From the IMG/VR virus record IMGVR_UViG_3300042507_002077, positions 1 to 37,352 of that record: a DNA stretch of 37,352 nucleotides, one strand, 5' to 3'. Made by a program: the position numbers and the translations under genes. Position 1 is the stretch's first letter, and every line of letters starts with the position of its first letter. This document shows positions 29,424-37,352 of this stretch, one piece after another. This stretch comes from a virus. Under the pieces are notes generated by a model that saw only the letters and a list, made by a program, of their open reading frames with translations, searched no databases and had not been told where the DNA came from.

Positions 29424-30856
29424 CCCCGGAGCAAGCGGTACAAGCCGCACGGGAGAACCCCGCCGCCTTCATCGGCCTGTGCATCGGCAAGCCCATAAGC
29501 GGCTTGCAGCGGGAGATGATTCACCATGCGCTTGTCCACCGGGAGTGGTACGCGGAGATCCCCCGTGGCCACGCCAAGACAAGCACCTACGCTTACCTCG
29601 CAGCGTGGTGGCTCGGCATCCGACCGGATGCCCGGTTCAAGATCGTTTCACAGAACGATGAAACGGCATCGGCTACCTCGCGCTTTATCCGCGACATCAT
29701 CCGTAGCCCCGCGTACCGCGCCTGTTTCCCTGCCGTCACCCTGAAGCCGGGTGAGGACACCGTAACCGCATGGAGCGTCTTAGCGCCCGGTCTAGGCCCG
29801 CGCCGCGATCCCTCCGTGCAGGCTTCCGGCGTGTTCGGTCGCACGGGCGGACGCGCCGATGTGATTTGGTTCGATGACCTGTGCGACCTACGCAACTCGG
29901 TTCTGCAACCCGCCCTGCGTGAGCAAGTGAAGGAAGCCGTATCGAATGTGTGGCTCCCGATGCTTGACCCATCCGGGCCGCACCCCTCTCGCGTATGGCG
30001 CAGCGCGACCCCCTTCCATGTCGATGACCTGACGGCAGATTGGCGGAAGGAATGCGAGGAGGCAGGCACGCTCCTGCGCCGCCCATGCTTGGGCACAAAC
30101 AGCCCGTGGCCGGAAGTGTTCACGGCGGAAATCCTCGCAGCCCGCCGCAAGGCGATGGGGCCGATGGGGTACGCCCGCGCCTACGAACTCGTCCCCCTCT
30201 CCTCCGACCTGTTGGTGTTCCGCCCGGAGTGGTTGGGGTACTACAGGGCTAGCGAACTTCCCAAGGTGACGCGCACCGTTGCGGCGCTTGATTGGGGCTA
30301 CGGCAAGAAGGCGCAGGAACGCGACGATCCCGACTACTCGGTATGCCTCGTGGGTGAAGTAGATAGTTCCCGCCGCCTGTACCTCACCGACATTTTGCGC
30401 GTGCGCGAGGCGTTCCCCGTGTTCGCAAAGCAGGCCGCAGCCCTGCTAGCCCGCCGGGGAGTGTCCGTGGTCTTGGCCGAAGCGAACGGACCGCAGAAGG
30501 GCATCTTCGACCAATTCCGCGAGATGACTTCGCAGCCGATGGTGTCCGTGGAGCGCACCACGGACAAGCACCTACGCGCAGCGGGGGCGCAGCCGTTCGT
30601 TGAGCAGGGGCGACTCCTGTTCCCGACCGACGATGCCGGGAAGATTCTCCCCGCCTTCCAAGCCGTCACGGATGAACTCCTCGCCTTCCCCGCAGGCTCC
30701 CACGATGACACCGTGGACGCGGTGGTCGACCTGTGCGGCGAAGCCGTGCGCGGCACGCTCACGCGGGACGAGAAGGCCGCGAAGCGCATCGAACGCCCGG
30801 ATGCCATCGGTCGGATGTTCGATCAGCGCAGCCCCAAGCGACCCTTCTTCGCTTGA
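29384..30856 (+). CDS. terL: Terminase large subunit
   Basis: A 490-aa packaging motor. N-terminal ATPase: Walker A-like P-R-G-H-A-K-T-S (residues 60-67) and Walker B V-I-W-F-D164-D165. C-terminal nuclease: D303 in A-L-D-W-G-Y-G, E366 in L-A-E-A-N-G-P, and D441/D442 in S-H-D-D-T-V-D-A. These are the motifs of TerL proteins that cut concatemers and drive DNA into the prohead. The start at ATG 29384 overlaps the small subunit; GTG 29420 in a GTGA overlap is an alternative giving 12 fewer residues. Confidence 0.92.
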   Translation: MPKARSPEAQAKVTPEQAVQAARENPAAFIGLCIGKPISGLQREMIHHALVHREWYAEIPRGHAKTSTYAYLAAWWLGIRPDARFKIVSQNDETASATSRFIRDIIRSPAYRACFPAVTLKPGEDTVTAWSVLAPGLGPRRDPSVQASGVFGRTGGRADVIWFDDLCDLRNSVLQPALREQVKEAVSNVWLPMLDPSGPHPSRVWRSATPFHVDDLTADWRKECEEAGTLLRRPCLGTNSPWPEVFTAEILAARRKAMGPMGYARAYELVPLSSDLLVFRPEWLGYYRASELPKVTRTVAALDWGYGKKAQERDDPDYSVCLVGEVDSSRRLYLTDILRVREAFPVFAKQAAALLARRGVSVVLAEANGPQKGIFDQFREMTSQPMVSVERTTDKHLRAAGAQPFVEQGRLLFPTDDAGKILPAFQAVTDELLAFPAGSHDDTVDAVVDLCGEAVRGTLTRDEKAAKRIERPDAIGRMFDQRSPKRPFFA

Positions 30857-30859
30857 TCC

Positions 30860-30887
30860 TTGCTCATGCAATGTGCATCGGTACGAT
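30860..30887 (+). promoter_or_regulatory. Late promoter with ATGCA palindrome
   Basis: TTGCTC (30860-30865), 16-nt spacer, TACGAT (30882-30887). ATGCA-atg-TGCAT (30866-30878) is a palindrome in the spacer, different from the early operator. It precedes the long head and tail block. Confidence 0.6.
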
Positions 30888-30911
30888 TGGAGCATCGGCA
30901 GAAAGGCCACA

Positions 30912-31391
30912 ATGGACAAGAGCGAAACTTACAAGGCCATTGCTTCCCGGCTTGGCATGGCGGCACGCCCCGGCGCGAAGGCGGTGATGAGCAAGGCGAC
31001 CGATGCTCTTGATTACATCAAGTCAAGCATTGCAAGCGGCAAGACCGTGTATGTGCAAGCAGGCTCACGAACGACCAAAATCACTCCGCAGACCTATGCC
31101 AAGTGGGAGGCGGCAGGCAGGCCGCTGTTCAAGATCAGCAACGATGGCGCATTGCTGATGGCAAGCGGTTCTTCGTATGTGCGCCTGACGATGGGCGAAG
31201 AAATGCTTGTGCGGGTTACGGCAATGTCCCGCCCCGGCGCGAAGTCCCGTCACGCCGTCCGCGAAGGCGACAAGGTGAGCGCCGCCGACGATGCCGTGTC
31301 CCGCAAGATCCGCAAGTTGATGGACGAGGGCAAGCCGCAGAAGCAGGCGGTAGCCATCGCTCTTGACCTTGAGCGCCGGGGTGAACTGTGA
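30912..31391 (+). CDS. SRPGAK-motif protein of the head module
   Basis: A 159-aa basic protein between terminase and portal. It carries the motif twice: A18-R-P-G-A-K-A (with A in place of S) and M-S106-R-P-G-A-K-S. The segment between is a compact beta domain (T-V-Y-V-Q-A-G-S-R-T-T-K-I). The C-terminus, K-I-R-K-L-M-D-E-G-K-P-Q-K-Q-A-V-A-I-A-L, resembles a K-Q-A-V-A-I-A-L segment I recall from other phage proteins. The N-terminus (Y-K-A-I-A-S-R-L-G-M-A) resembles that of the 454-aa motif protein (R-K-S-I-A-E-R-L-G-S-A). It is the first late gene, so probably abundant. A head-internal or processed protein is inferred. Confidence 0.75.
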   Translation: MDKSETYKAIASRLGMAARPGAKAVMSKATDALDYIKSSIASGKTVYVQAGSRTTKITPQTYAKWEAAGRPLFKISNDGALLMASGSSYVRLTMGEEMLVRVTAMSRPGAKSRHAVREGDKVSAADDAVSRKIRKLMDEGKPQKQAVAIALDLERRGEL

Positions 31392-32851
31392 CCCAACTTC
31401 CGCAGCCGGGATCGAACCCGATGGCGAACGGCGTGCCCCCCGAGAAGCGGGTACGCAAGCCCCTGCCCGCGCCCGTTGAGCGCGGCATCACGCACCCTCT
31501 CGCAACCCCGGTGGAGGTGCAGCGGTCTTTCTTCACGACCGCAGACAAGTTGCTGCGGAACAGCAGCCTCGCGTACAGGCTGAACCCGCAGTATCAGATG
31601 ATGATGCGGGCGGATGCGGACATCGAAGGTGTCCTGCGATCCCTGCAAGTCACGCTTGCAAGCCTTGAGTGGGCCATCGTCCCGGAGGATGACGAGAACG
31701 AACGCCTTGTCGCGCTTGCCGACCGCATCAGCAAGATTTTCGACGCGATGCCCCGGCGCAGCGATTTCGTTCGTTCGATGCATGAAGCGGTGTGGTACGG
31801 CAATTCCGCCGCCAATCTCGTCTACGCCAAGCATCCCGACCTCGGCATCTCGGTGAAAGAGTGGTATCCCTTCCACCCCGACACCATCGCTTACGATCAG
31901 CGCGGGAACCTTGCGATGAAGGTGGGAGCCGCGTACAGCGCGGACGGCCCGTCCTCGCAGAACATCGGCTTCGATGCCCGCGTCCACATCTTCGATGAGC
32001 AGGAGCGCCGCGCCATCGTCCTGCATCGGGTGTTCGTGAACGCGCCCGACTTCAACGACCCCAACAGCACGGAAAGCCTCTACCGGGGCGTGGGCGCACG
32101 CGATGTCTGTTGGTTCATGTGGCTTGCCAAGCAGGAGATCCTGCAAGACGCGATCACCTACGCGGAGCGGTACGCGATGGGCATTCGCGTGGGGTACTAC
32201 CCGCTCGGGCAGGACGCGGGACGCTCCATGATGGAGAATGTCCTAGCCAACCTCACCAACGACAACAGCGTTCTGCTGCCGCAGTCGGGCACGGAGAAGA
32301 TTTACGACATCGACATCAAGGAGCCGAACGCGGGCCGCGCTCAGGTGTTCATGGAGTTGGTCAATTGGTTCAGCGGCAAGATCAAGGAAGCGATCCTCGG
32401 GCAGTCGCTTTCCTCGGAAGCCGCTTCGACCGGGCTAGGCTCGGGTGTCGCAAATCTGCACGCCGACACGCTCTCGCGCATCATCCGCTACCACGCCGAT
32501 GCGCTTGCCGACAGCCTGACCACGGACTTCGTGCGCGTGGTCGCCAAGATGCTTGGCGCGACCGACTCGGAAGTGAACGCGCTGCGCTTCAACTTTGCCC
32601 CGGAGCGCCCCGACCCGAAGGAGCGCTTGGAGGCGGTGGAGAAGTTCGTCGCGATGGGTGGCCGGGTGTCGGAGCGCGAAGTGCGCGACCTCCTCGGCCT
32701 GTCGGAGCCGAAGGAGGATGAGCCCATCCTCGGCACGGCGGCGCAGGGCAACCCCCTTGATGCCATCCTCGGCAACGGCACGGCAGCGCAGGAAGGCACG
32801 CCGCCCGACCCGAACGCGCCCGTCACCTTCACGATGAAGCGTTGGCTGTAG
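31388..32851 (+). CDS. Portal protein, DUF935/Mu gp29-like
   Basis: A 487-aa protein from GTG 31388 (GTGA overlap). It shows the DUF935 pattern: N-P-Q-Y-Q-M-M-M-R-A-D-A-D-I-E-G-V-L, L-A-S-L-E-W-A-I-V-P, then K-Q-E-I-L-Q-D-A-I-T-Y-A-E-R-Y-A-M-G-I and the helical C-terminal wing. Portals form the 12-fold ring through which DNA enters and leaves the head. It follows terminase and precedes the MuF gene as in Mu-like phages. Confidence 0.88.
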   Translation: MTQLPQPGSNPMANGVPPEKRVRKPLPAPVERGITHPLATPVEVQRSFFTTADKLLRNSSLAYRLNPQYQMMMRADADIEGVLRSLQVTLASLEWAIVPEDDENERLVALADRISKIFDAMPRRSDFVRSMHEAVWYGNSAANLVYAKHPDLGISVKEWYPFHPDTIAYDQRGNLAMKVGAAYSADGPSSQNIGFDARVHIFDEQERRAIVLHRVFVNAPDFNDPNSTESLYRGVGARDVCWFMWLAKQEILQDAITYAERYAMGIRVGYYPLGQDAGRSMMENVLANLTNDNSVLLPQSGTEKIYDIDIKEPNAGRAQVFMELVNWFSGKIKEAILGQSLSSEAASTGLGSGVANLHADTLSRIIRYHADALADSLTTDFVRVVAKMLGATDSEVNALRFNFAPERPDPKERLEAVEKFVAMGGRVSEREVRDLLGLSEPKEDEPILGTAAQGNPLDAILGNGTAAQEGTPPDPNAPVTFTMKRWL

Positions 32852-32854
32852 CCG

Positions 32855-33985
32855 ATGGGCGACAGGCGGAAATCGCTTGGCGACCTCGTACGCGCCGTCT
32901 ACGCGGACGGTGCAGCCGCGTACCGTGCCGCCATCGCTGAACAGGTGCGCGGCAAGGGGGGCGTACGGCAATGGGACGCATGGGAGGCGGATACCGCCGC
33001 CCTGCTCCTCATCTCGTGGGCCGCAGGGGCGCACCAAAGCCTCTACACGGCGGGGATCAAGGTGCCCAAGCCCGCCGTGCCTGCCCGGTTCGCCGCCGAC
33101 GATGCGCTGTCGAAGGCGGTCATGCGCTTCGACCCCGGCCCCGCCCGCGAAGCCGTGGAGCGGTTCATCAACCTCCTCCCCATCACCCGCGCCCGGTGGG
33201 ACATCCTCATCGACCGGGCGTTCGACGCCGCAAGCGAACTCCGCAAGGACGAAGCCGCGACAGGGCTAACGAAGTTGCTTGACCGCAGCCCGAAGTTGGC
33301 CGCGCTGATTTACCCCGCGCTGTCGGGGCGACCGCCGCGTTCGGTGCCGGGGCAAGCAGAGAAGGCGCTGCCGGAAGGCGTGAAGCGCGTCCGTACCCCC
33401 GGCGTGCAGGCGGTGGCGCAGGGGGCGTTCTTCGTCACGGGGATGACGGCGGAACAGGCGAAGGCAACCCAAGACCTCTTGGCGAAGGTAATTCGGCAGG
33501 AGGAATCGGTATCGGTCGCCGGGAAGAAACTCAAGACCATCGGCGTAGGAGACTTCATCGAACAGGCCACGCTCGCCACAGGAACCGATTTGACGGCGGC
33601 GCGGCTTGAAACGGTCTACCGGACGAACCTGAACCGCGCAGCCTCGCAGGGGCAATTGGACATCGTGCGGGAGCCGACCGTGCGGAAGTTCGTGCCGCTG
33701 ATGCAATTCAGCGCGACGAAGGACACACGCACGCGGGACACGCATCGGGCGATGGACGGCTATGTGGCGACCGTCGAACAGATCGACTCGCAGGGAATAA
33801 ATACCCCGCTTGGGTTCAATTGCCGATGCGGGTGGAAGCCCGTCCCGGTGGCGAAGGCACAGGCGAACGGGTGGGTAGACGATGAAGGCGTGCCCAACTT
33901 CAAGGCGATTGAGCGGCACAATGGGCGGCGGCAGGGATTGATCGACACGGGCAAGGTGCCCGATCCGGGTTTCGTTTCCGGCTAA
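32855..33985 (+). CDS. MuF-like minor head protein
   Basis: A 376-aa protein four bases after the portal. The C-terminal third has the Mu F signature: E-T-V-Y-R-T-N-L-N-R-A, Q-F-S-A-T-K-D-T-R-T-R-D-T-H-R-A-M-D-G, and F-N-C-R-C-G-W. MuF proteins are bound near the portal and are injected or help exit in some phages. No toxin domain is visible after the MuF motif. Confidence 0.85.
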   Translation: MGDRRKSLGDLVRAVYADGAAAYRAAIAEQVRGKGGVRQWDAWEADTAALLLISWAAGAHQSLYTAGIKVPKPAVPARFAADDALSKAVMRFDPGPAREAVERFINLLPITRARWDILIDRAFDAASELRKDEAATGLTKLLDRSPKLAALIYPALSGRPPRSVPGQAEKALPEGVKRVRTPGVQAVAQGAFFVTGMTAEQAKATQDLLAKVIRQEESVSVAGKKLKTIGVGDFIEQATLATGTDLTAARLETVYRTNLNRAASQGQLDIVREPTVRKFVPLMQFSATKDTRTRDTHRAMDGYVATVEQIDSQGINTPLGFNCRCGWKPVPVAKAQANGWVDDEGVPNFKAIERHNGRRQGLIDTGKVPDPGFVSG

Positions 33986-34014
33986 CACTTGAACGCGCAA
34001 GGAGCGTTACTACG

Positions 34015-35379
34015 ATGCAGGACATGAGCGACCTACGGAAGTCAATTGCGGAGCGTCTTGGCAGCGCGGGCAAGGTGAAGTCTGCGCGCATTGATTCGTC
34101 AATGCTTGACGGTTCCATGCGCGAAGTCCCGATCATCCTGAAGGATGGCAGTCATGCCGTTGCGCGCAAGTCTGCTTCCGGGTGGAAGGTAGACGGACAC
34201 GCGGACATTCCGGCGTTCGCCAAGTTGCGCGATCTTGTGGCGCACATGGACAAGATGGGCTTCTCCCGCCCCGGCGCGAAGGCGAAGTTTGGTTTTGGCG
34301 TGGGCGAAGCCTTTGAGTTTGAGGGCAAGGTGTATGTGGTGAACAGCAACGCTGACACCATTTCCTCCCTGCTCTCCTCGGCCAAGTCCAACAGCGAAAA
34401 GGCGATGATGCTTGCCGCCTATATGCATAAGGGATGGATTTCCTACGAAGGCAAGCGCACCGCTTCCCGCCCCGGCGTGAAGGCGAAGTTTGACCTGTAT
34501 TCAAACCTAAAGGCAAAGCAGGCAAAGTGGATTCGTCAGGCGCAAATTGCGATGCAGAACGACAATGAAGAAGATGAACAGTTTTCTTCTGACATGGCGA
34601 ACGCTTTTGAAGCCGTTAGCGCGGCAATTCGGTCGCAGCCAATGTCGCAAGTAATGCAGTTAGTCAAGACTTTCAGAAGTGAAGCGCAAGCGGAAATTGC
34701 GACTGTGCTGCGTTCTTCTTTCTCCCGCCCCGGCGCGAAGGCAAAGTTTTCCATGCAGTTTGAAGTCGGCAAGACTTACGAACACAGTTTCGCTAATGAC
34801 TCGGATTCCCGCGTTATGTGGAAAGTCATGGCAAGATCGGGTTCGATGCTGACGATCAAGCAAGTCGCATCGGGCTATCGCGTCAAGACCAACGATCCTT
34901 CGGATTACCGACATGGTGTGTCTGCCGTGAATGGTGAAACCAAGCGCGTGAAGATTCACAGCGATGAGCGCGGAGAATATGTGTATCCGATGGGGCGTTA
35001 CAGCATGGCTCCAAGCATCCGCGCTACCGATATTGCACGAGGCTTCTCCCGCCCCGGCGCGAAGGCGAAGATGGGGAAGTGGGAATCGACCCTGACCAAG
35101 AAGGACGGTAAGCCGATGGAGGAATTCACGGCGACCATCCACGGCGAACAGTTCATGATTGAAGTAAAGGAACAGGCAGGGAAGCCCGTTGCCACGCTTT
35201 ACATTTTCTATGAATCTCGCGGGTTCCGCCCAATGGGGCAGGGCACTTTGCAGGCGATGATGAATAAGGCGCAGCGATACGCCGCGCAGGAAGCAAAGGA
35301 TGTGGACGAAATCGGTCGCCGCTTGGGATTTTGGGCCTCCCGCCCCGGCGCGAAGGGGTCTAGCAAGGCGAAGGCGTAA
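34015..35379 (+). CDS. Modular protein with five SRPGAKAK motifs
   Basis: A 454-aa lysine-rich protein after MuF, with AAGGAG upstream. The motif [FA]-S-R-P-G-[AV]-K-A-K-[FM] occurs with its Ser at 84, 151, 237, 345 and, shortened, 442. It splits the chain into units of about 83, 57, 77, 98 and 88 residues that are not related to each other. Unit 3 is a helical coiled coil, unit 4 is beta-rich and ends G-R-Y-S-M-A-P-S-I-R-A, and unit 5 is alpha/beta. This looks like a polyprotein or a set of domains joined by one linker. Since a related S-R-P-G-K lies in the protease-scaffold, cutting by the head protease is possible. Internal core or ejected protein is inferred. Confidence 0.75.
   Translation: MQDMSDLRKSIAERLGSAGKVKSARIDSSMLDGSMREVPIILKDGSHAVARKSASGWKVDGHADIPAFAKLRDLVAHMDKMGFSRPGAKAKFGFGVGEAFEFEGKVYVVNSNADTISSLLSSAKSNSEKAMMLAAYMHKGWISYEGKRTASRPGVKAKFDLYSNLKAKQAKWIRQAQIAMQNDNEEDEQFSSDMANAFEAVSAAIRSQPMSQVMQLVKTFRSEAQAEIATVLRSSFSRPGAKAKFSMQFEVGKTYEHSFANDSDSRVMWKVMARSGSMLTIKQVASGYRVKTNDPSDYRHGVSAVNGETKRVKIHSDERGEYVYPMGRYSMAPSIRATDIARGFSRPGAKAKMGKWESTLTKKDGKPMEEFTATIHGEQFMIEVKEQAGKPVATLYIFYESRGFRPMGQGTLQAMMNKAQRYAAQEAKDVDEIGRRLGFWASRPGAKGSSKAKA
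34261..35350 (+). repeat. Dispersed DNA repeat encoding SRPGAK
   Basis: TCC-CGC-CCC-GGC-GCG-AAG recurs at 34264, 34465 (GTG for GCG), 34723, 35047 and 35338. The copy at 31227 is identical and the one at 30966 begins at CGC. Codons are identical across copies apart from the one GTG, so the repeats are recent, gene-converted or held at DNA level. The protease-scaffold copy (1810) uses other codons (TCG-CGT). Confidence 0.75.
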
Positions 35380-35399
35380 CTCCGAAGGCAGGAAACACA

Positions 35400-35936
35400 A
35401 TGGCACAAGCACAGATCATCACCGTTCAGAGGCAGTACGGGAATGTCACCCTCCCGACCGTCCCCGCCTCTTATCCCGCCATCGCGCCCACCACGACCAA
35501 GCCCGCCGCCGGGGTGCTGCACGATCAGGTGGTCAATGCCATCTCCCCGAGCCTCATGCGCGTCCTGCCGTACTCGGCAGCCACGAGCATCGGCGCGGCC
35601 ACGGGGATGCGCCTCGTCGGGTGGAACATCCGCATTGACTCTAGCACGGGCAACGAAACCTATGTGCCGACCGTGCTAGCGGACTTCTCGCTGTCGTTCT
35701 CCACGGGAACCGTCCCGACTTGGAGCATCGACGGCGCGACTCAGCGACCGTTCGCCGTCATCGCACAGGTGGCGGGAACCCCTGCCGGGAATCTCTACAG
35801 CCCCGGAACGGCAGCGGCGACCAATGTTGAGCCCGCGTCCGCGATGGTGGACATGGCGGGCAGTCAGATGGTGACGGTTCAGTTCCGAGCCGCAAGCGGC
35901 ACGCCGACGATGGGCGTGTTCGTGACCACACTCTGA
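35400..35936 (+). CDS. Probable virion decoration or head-fibre base protein
   Basis: A 178-aa beta-rich protein with no signal or membrane segment (N-terminus M-A-Q-A-Q-I-I-T-V-Q-R-Q-Y-G). The middle has strands L-V-G-W-N-I-R-I and V-L-A-D-F-S-L-S-F. It lies between the modular protein and a fibre gene and overlaps the fibre start by one base (TGATG). Attachment base of a head fibre or a second decoration protein is the inference. Confidence 0.55.
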   Translation: MAQAQIITVQRQYGNVTLPTVPASYPAIAPTTTKPAAGVLHDQVVNAISPSLMRVLPYSAATSIGAATGMRLVGWNIRIDSSTGNETYVPTVLADFSLSFSTGTVPTWSIDGATQRPFAVIAQVAGTPAGNLYSPGTAAATNVEPASAMVDMAGSQMVTVQFRAASGTPTMGVFVTTL

Positions 35937-37352
35937 TGCGCCGCGCAAGGCGACTCAACCGCCCCGGCCTGCCCGGTTCCTCGGAATCGGCGGTGCTGCT
36001 GTCAAACGACTTGCAGGCGGAAGCAACGCTGAACCTTGATTTCCGTTCGGGCGTGCTTGACCCGCGCATCGACTTTCAGCGCACGACCACGGGCACCTAC
36101 TACCGTGGGCCGTTCAATCAGAACTTGGTCACGCGAAGCCAAGACCTTGATTTGTGGTCAACGCTTGATGCTGTTGTGACGGCAAATGCGGCGACAGCCC
36201 CGGATGGGACGATGACGGCGGAACGAATCGTTCCAAATGCTGTCTCCGCACCGCACGGGGTGTATCGCTCAACATCCGTAGTTGGATTGGCGGCATACAC
36301 GCAAAGCGTGTATGTGAAGGCGGATGGCCTGACTTGGTTCTACATGACGGAGGCAAATTCCCTCACGGCAAGTGCGTGGTTCGATGTTGCCAACGGCATT
36401 GTGGGAACGGTGAGCGGAACGGGGAGCCCGTCGGCAAGCATCGAAAATGTCGGCAACGGTTGGTTTCGTTGCGTGATGCGATTCACGACCCTATCCGCGC
36501 AGACTTTGGCAAACATCCAAGTTCGCCCAACGTCAGGTAACGGCGTGTTTTCGTTTGCCGGGGATGGGATCAACGGCTTGCTTGCATGGGGCGCACAAGC
36601 CACCGAAGGCTCCTCGCTGACCCCGTACCTCCCCACGACCACGGCGGCGATCACGCAGGGGCAGATCGCTGCGGCGGGAAGTAATGTGCCGAGGTTTGAG
36701 AACGACCCGATCACCGGGGAGGCCCGTGGTCTGCTGATCGAAGGCGGGGCGACGAACCTGCAACTTTACAGCGCCGACATTACCAACGGTTCAGCACGAA
36801 CCAACATTACGTTTGGGGCCACCAAGATCACCGCCCCTGATGGAACGACATCAGGTGAGTTGGTGTCTGCAACCACGACTGGTGCAACATCGCTTCGCGG
36901 CAGCACTCATACAATTGCCGGAACCAACGCAACGGGCTCGATTTTCATCAAGCAAGGATCGTTGGCTGTCGTGCAATTTTGGATCATTGACAGCACGACA
37001 AGCACGACGATTCTGTCAGGCACATACACATTTGCGACCAAAGCCACCACGGTGGTGTCGGGTACAGGGACGATGACGGCCACGGATGTCGGCAATGGAT
37101 GGGTGCGTATTGCATTGTCCGTGACGACCTTCGTGTCGGGAAACAACCTGCGATTCTTCTACGGCTTCAACGGCGGTACGGCTACTGCGGGCGATTCGTT
37201 CTATCTGTGGGGGGTACAAATTGAGCAGCAGTCCTTCGCCTCCTCCTACATCCCGACCACGACCGCCACGGTTGCGCGTGGAGCGGACAACGCCTTGATG
37301 ACGGGCACTAACTTCTCGTCTTGGTACAACCAAGCGGAAGGGACGATCTATG
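35936..37352 (+). CDS. Phage fibre/adhesin-like protein, 5' part (continues at 1-660)
   Basis: The N-terminal 390 residues plus the overlap of a 609-aa protein that finishes at base 660 on the circle. The N-terminus is basic (M-R-R-A-R-R-L-N-R-P), then L-D-F-R-S-G-V-L-D-P-R-I-D-F-Q-R. Two beta units follow, N-L-V-T-R-S-Q-D-L-D-L-W to W-G-A-Q, and N-L-Q-L-Y-S to W-G-V-Q. It is a paralogue of the 13453-15306 fibre in unit order and ending. Receptor or surface binding is expected; the head-module position suggests a head fibre. Confidence 0.7.
   Translation, partial: MRRARRLNRPGLPGSSESAVLLSNDLQAEATLNLDFRSGVLDPRIDFQRTTTGTYYRGPFNQNLVTRSQDLDLWSTLDAVVTANAATAPDGTMTAERIVPNAVSAPHGVYRSTSVVGLAAYTQSVYVKADGLTWFYMTEANSLTASAWFDVANGIVGTVSGTGSPSASIENVGNGWFRCVMRFTTLSAQTLANIQVRPTSGNGVFSFAGDGINGLLAWGAQATEGSSLTPYLPTTTAAITQGQIAAAGSNVPRFENDPITGEARGLLIEGGATNLQLYSADITNGSARTNITFGATKITAPDGTTSGELVSATTTGATSLRGSTHTIAGTNATGSIFIKQGSLAVVQFWIIDSTTSTTILSGTYTFATKATTVVSGTGTMTATDVGNGWVRIALSVTTFVSGNNLRFFYGFNGGTATAGDSFYLWGVQIEQQSFASSYIPTTTATVARGADNALMTGTNFSSWYNQAEGTIY
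37106..37352. repeat. Terminal overlap, right copy
   Basis: Matches 1-247 except G at 37225 in place of A at 120. Joins the fibre frame to the left end. Confidence 0.9.

Overview
The window is a tailed-phage genome, almost certainly a siphovirus, assembled as one contig that closes on itself. The first 247 bases recur as the last 247 (37106-37352) with one silent mismatch, so the unit genome is about 37,105 bp and the fibre gene cut by the window edge is whole on the circle. Every gene I accept lies on the + strand. The genome is GC-rich and tightly packed: many genes overlap their predecessor by 1-4 bases (ATGA, GTGA, TGATG, TAATG). Shine-Dalgarno sites and sigma70-like promoters point to a bacterial host, probably GC-rich, which I cannot name. 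The head genes are of the Mu type (DUF935/gp29 portal, MuF protein, gpI-like protease-scaffold, gp36-like connector), but I see no Mu transposase, integrase, tRNA or CRISPR array.

Layout. (a) 28.7-37.35 kb joining 0-4.85 kb: a small HTH regulator, terminase small and large subunits, a late promoter, a 159-aa motif protein, portal, MuF protein, a 454-aa modular protein with five SRPGAK motifs, a virion-like protein, a fibre with its small partner, protease-scaffold (with an internal scaffold start), decoration protein, major capsid protein, connector and neck proteins. (b) 4.85-15.6 kb: tail tube, tail chaperones joined by a textbook -1 frameshift, terminator-like protein, a short tape measure, two large distal tail proteins, a repeat-bearing fibre, and a second fibre plus small partner that are paralogues of the pair in (a). 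(c) 15.6-19.9 kb: three membrane or lipoprotein genes that look lysis-related, a 610-aa cysteine-rich protein, a small Cys-motif protein, a metallophosphoesterase and an HExxH protein. (d) 19.9-28.7 kb: early region, with a DUF1376 replication protein carrying iteron-like repeats, a run of small genes, RusA resolvase, exported lysozyme, PD-(D/E)xK nuclease, DUF932 protein, ERF annealing protein, Gp157-like protein and small unknowns.

Regulation is unusually legible. Four early promoters carry the same palindrome, CCCCG-N6-CGGGG, between -35 and -10; the promoter of the HTH gene carries only the right half and appears to make a leaderless mRNA. Two of these promoters also share an identical 23-bp upstream element at the same distance. 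Four early mRNAs have a hairpin with a CGGAY loop 13-14 nt before a GGA-containing Shine-Dalgarno site, the layout of CsrA/RsmA targets. The replication gene has a long leader with two mutually exclusive stems, the second followed by CTTTT. The late promoter has a different palindrome in its spacer.

The most novel-looking feature is the motif (A/F/M)-S-R-P-G-A-K-A-K. It occurs five times in the 454-aa protein after MuF, twice in the 159-aa protein before the portal, and in a related form at the junction between acidic linker and coiled coil of the protease-scaffold. I infer a processing or packaging signal for head-internal proteins. This is untested.
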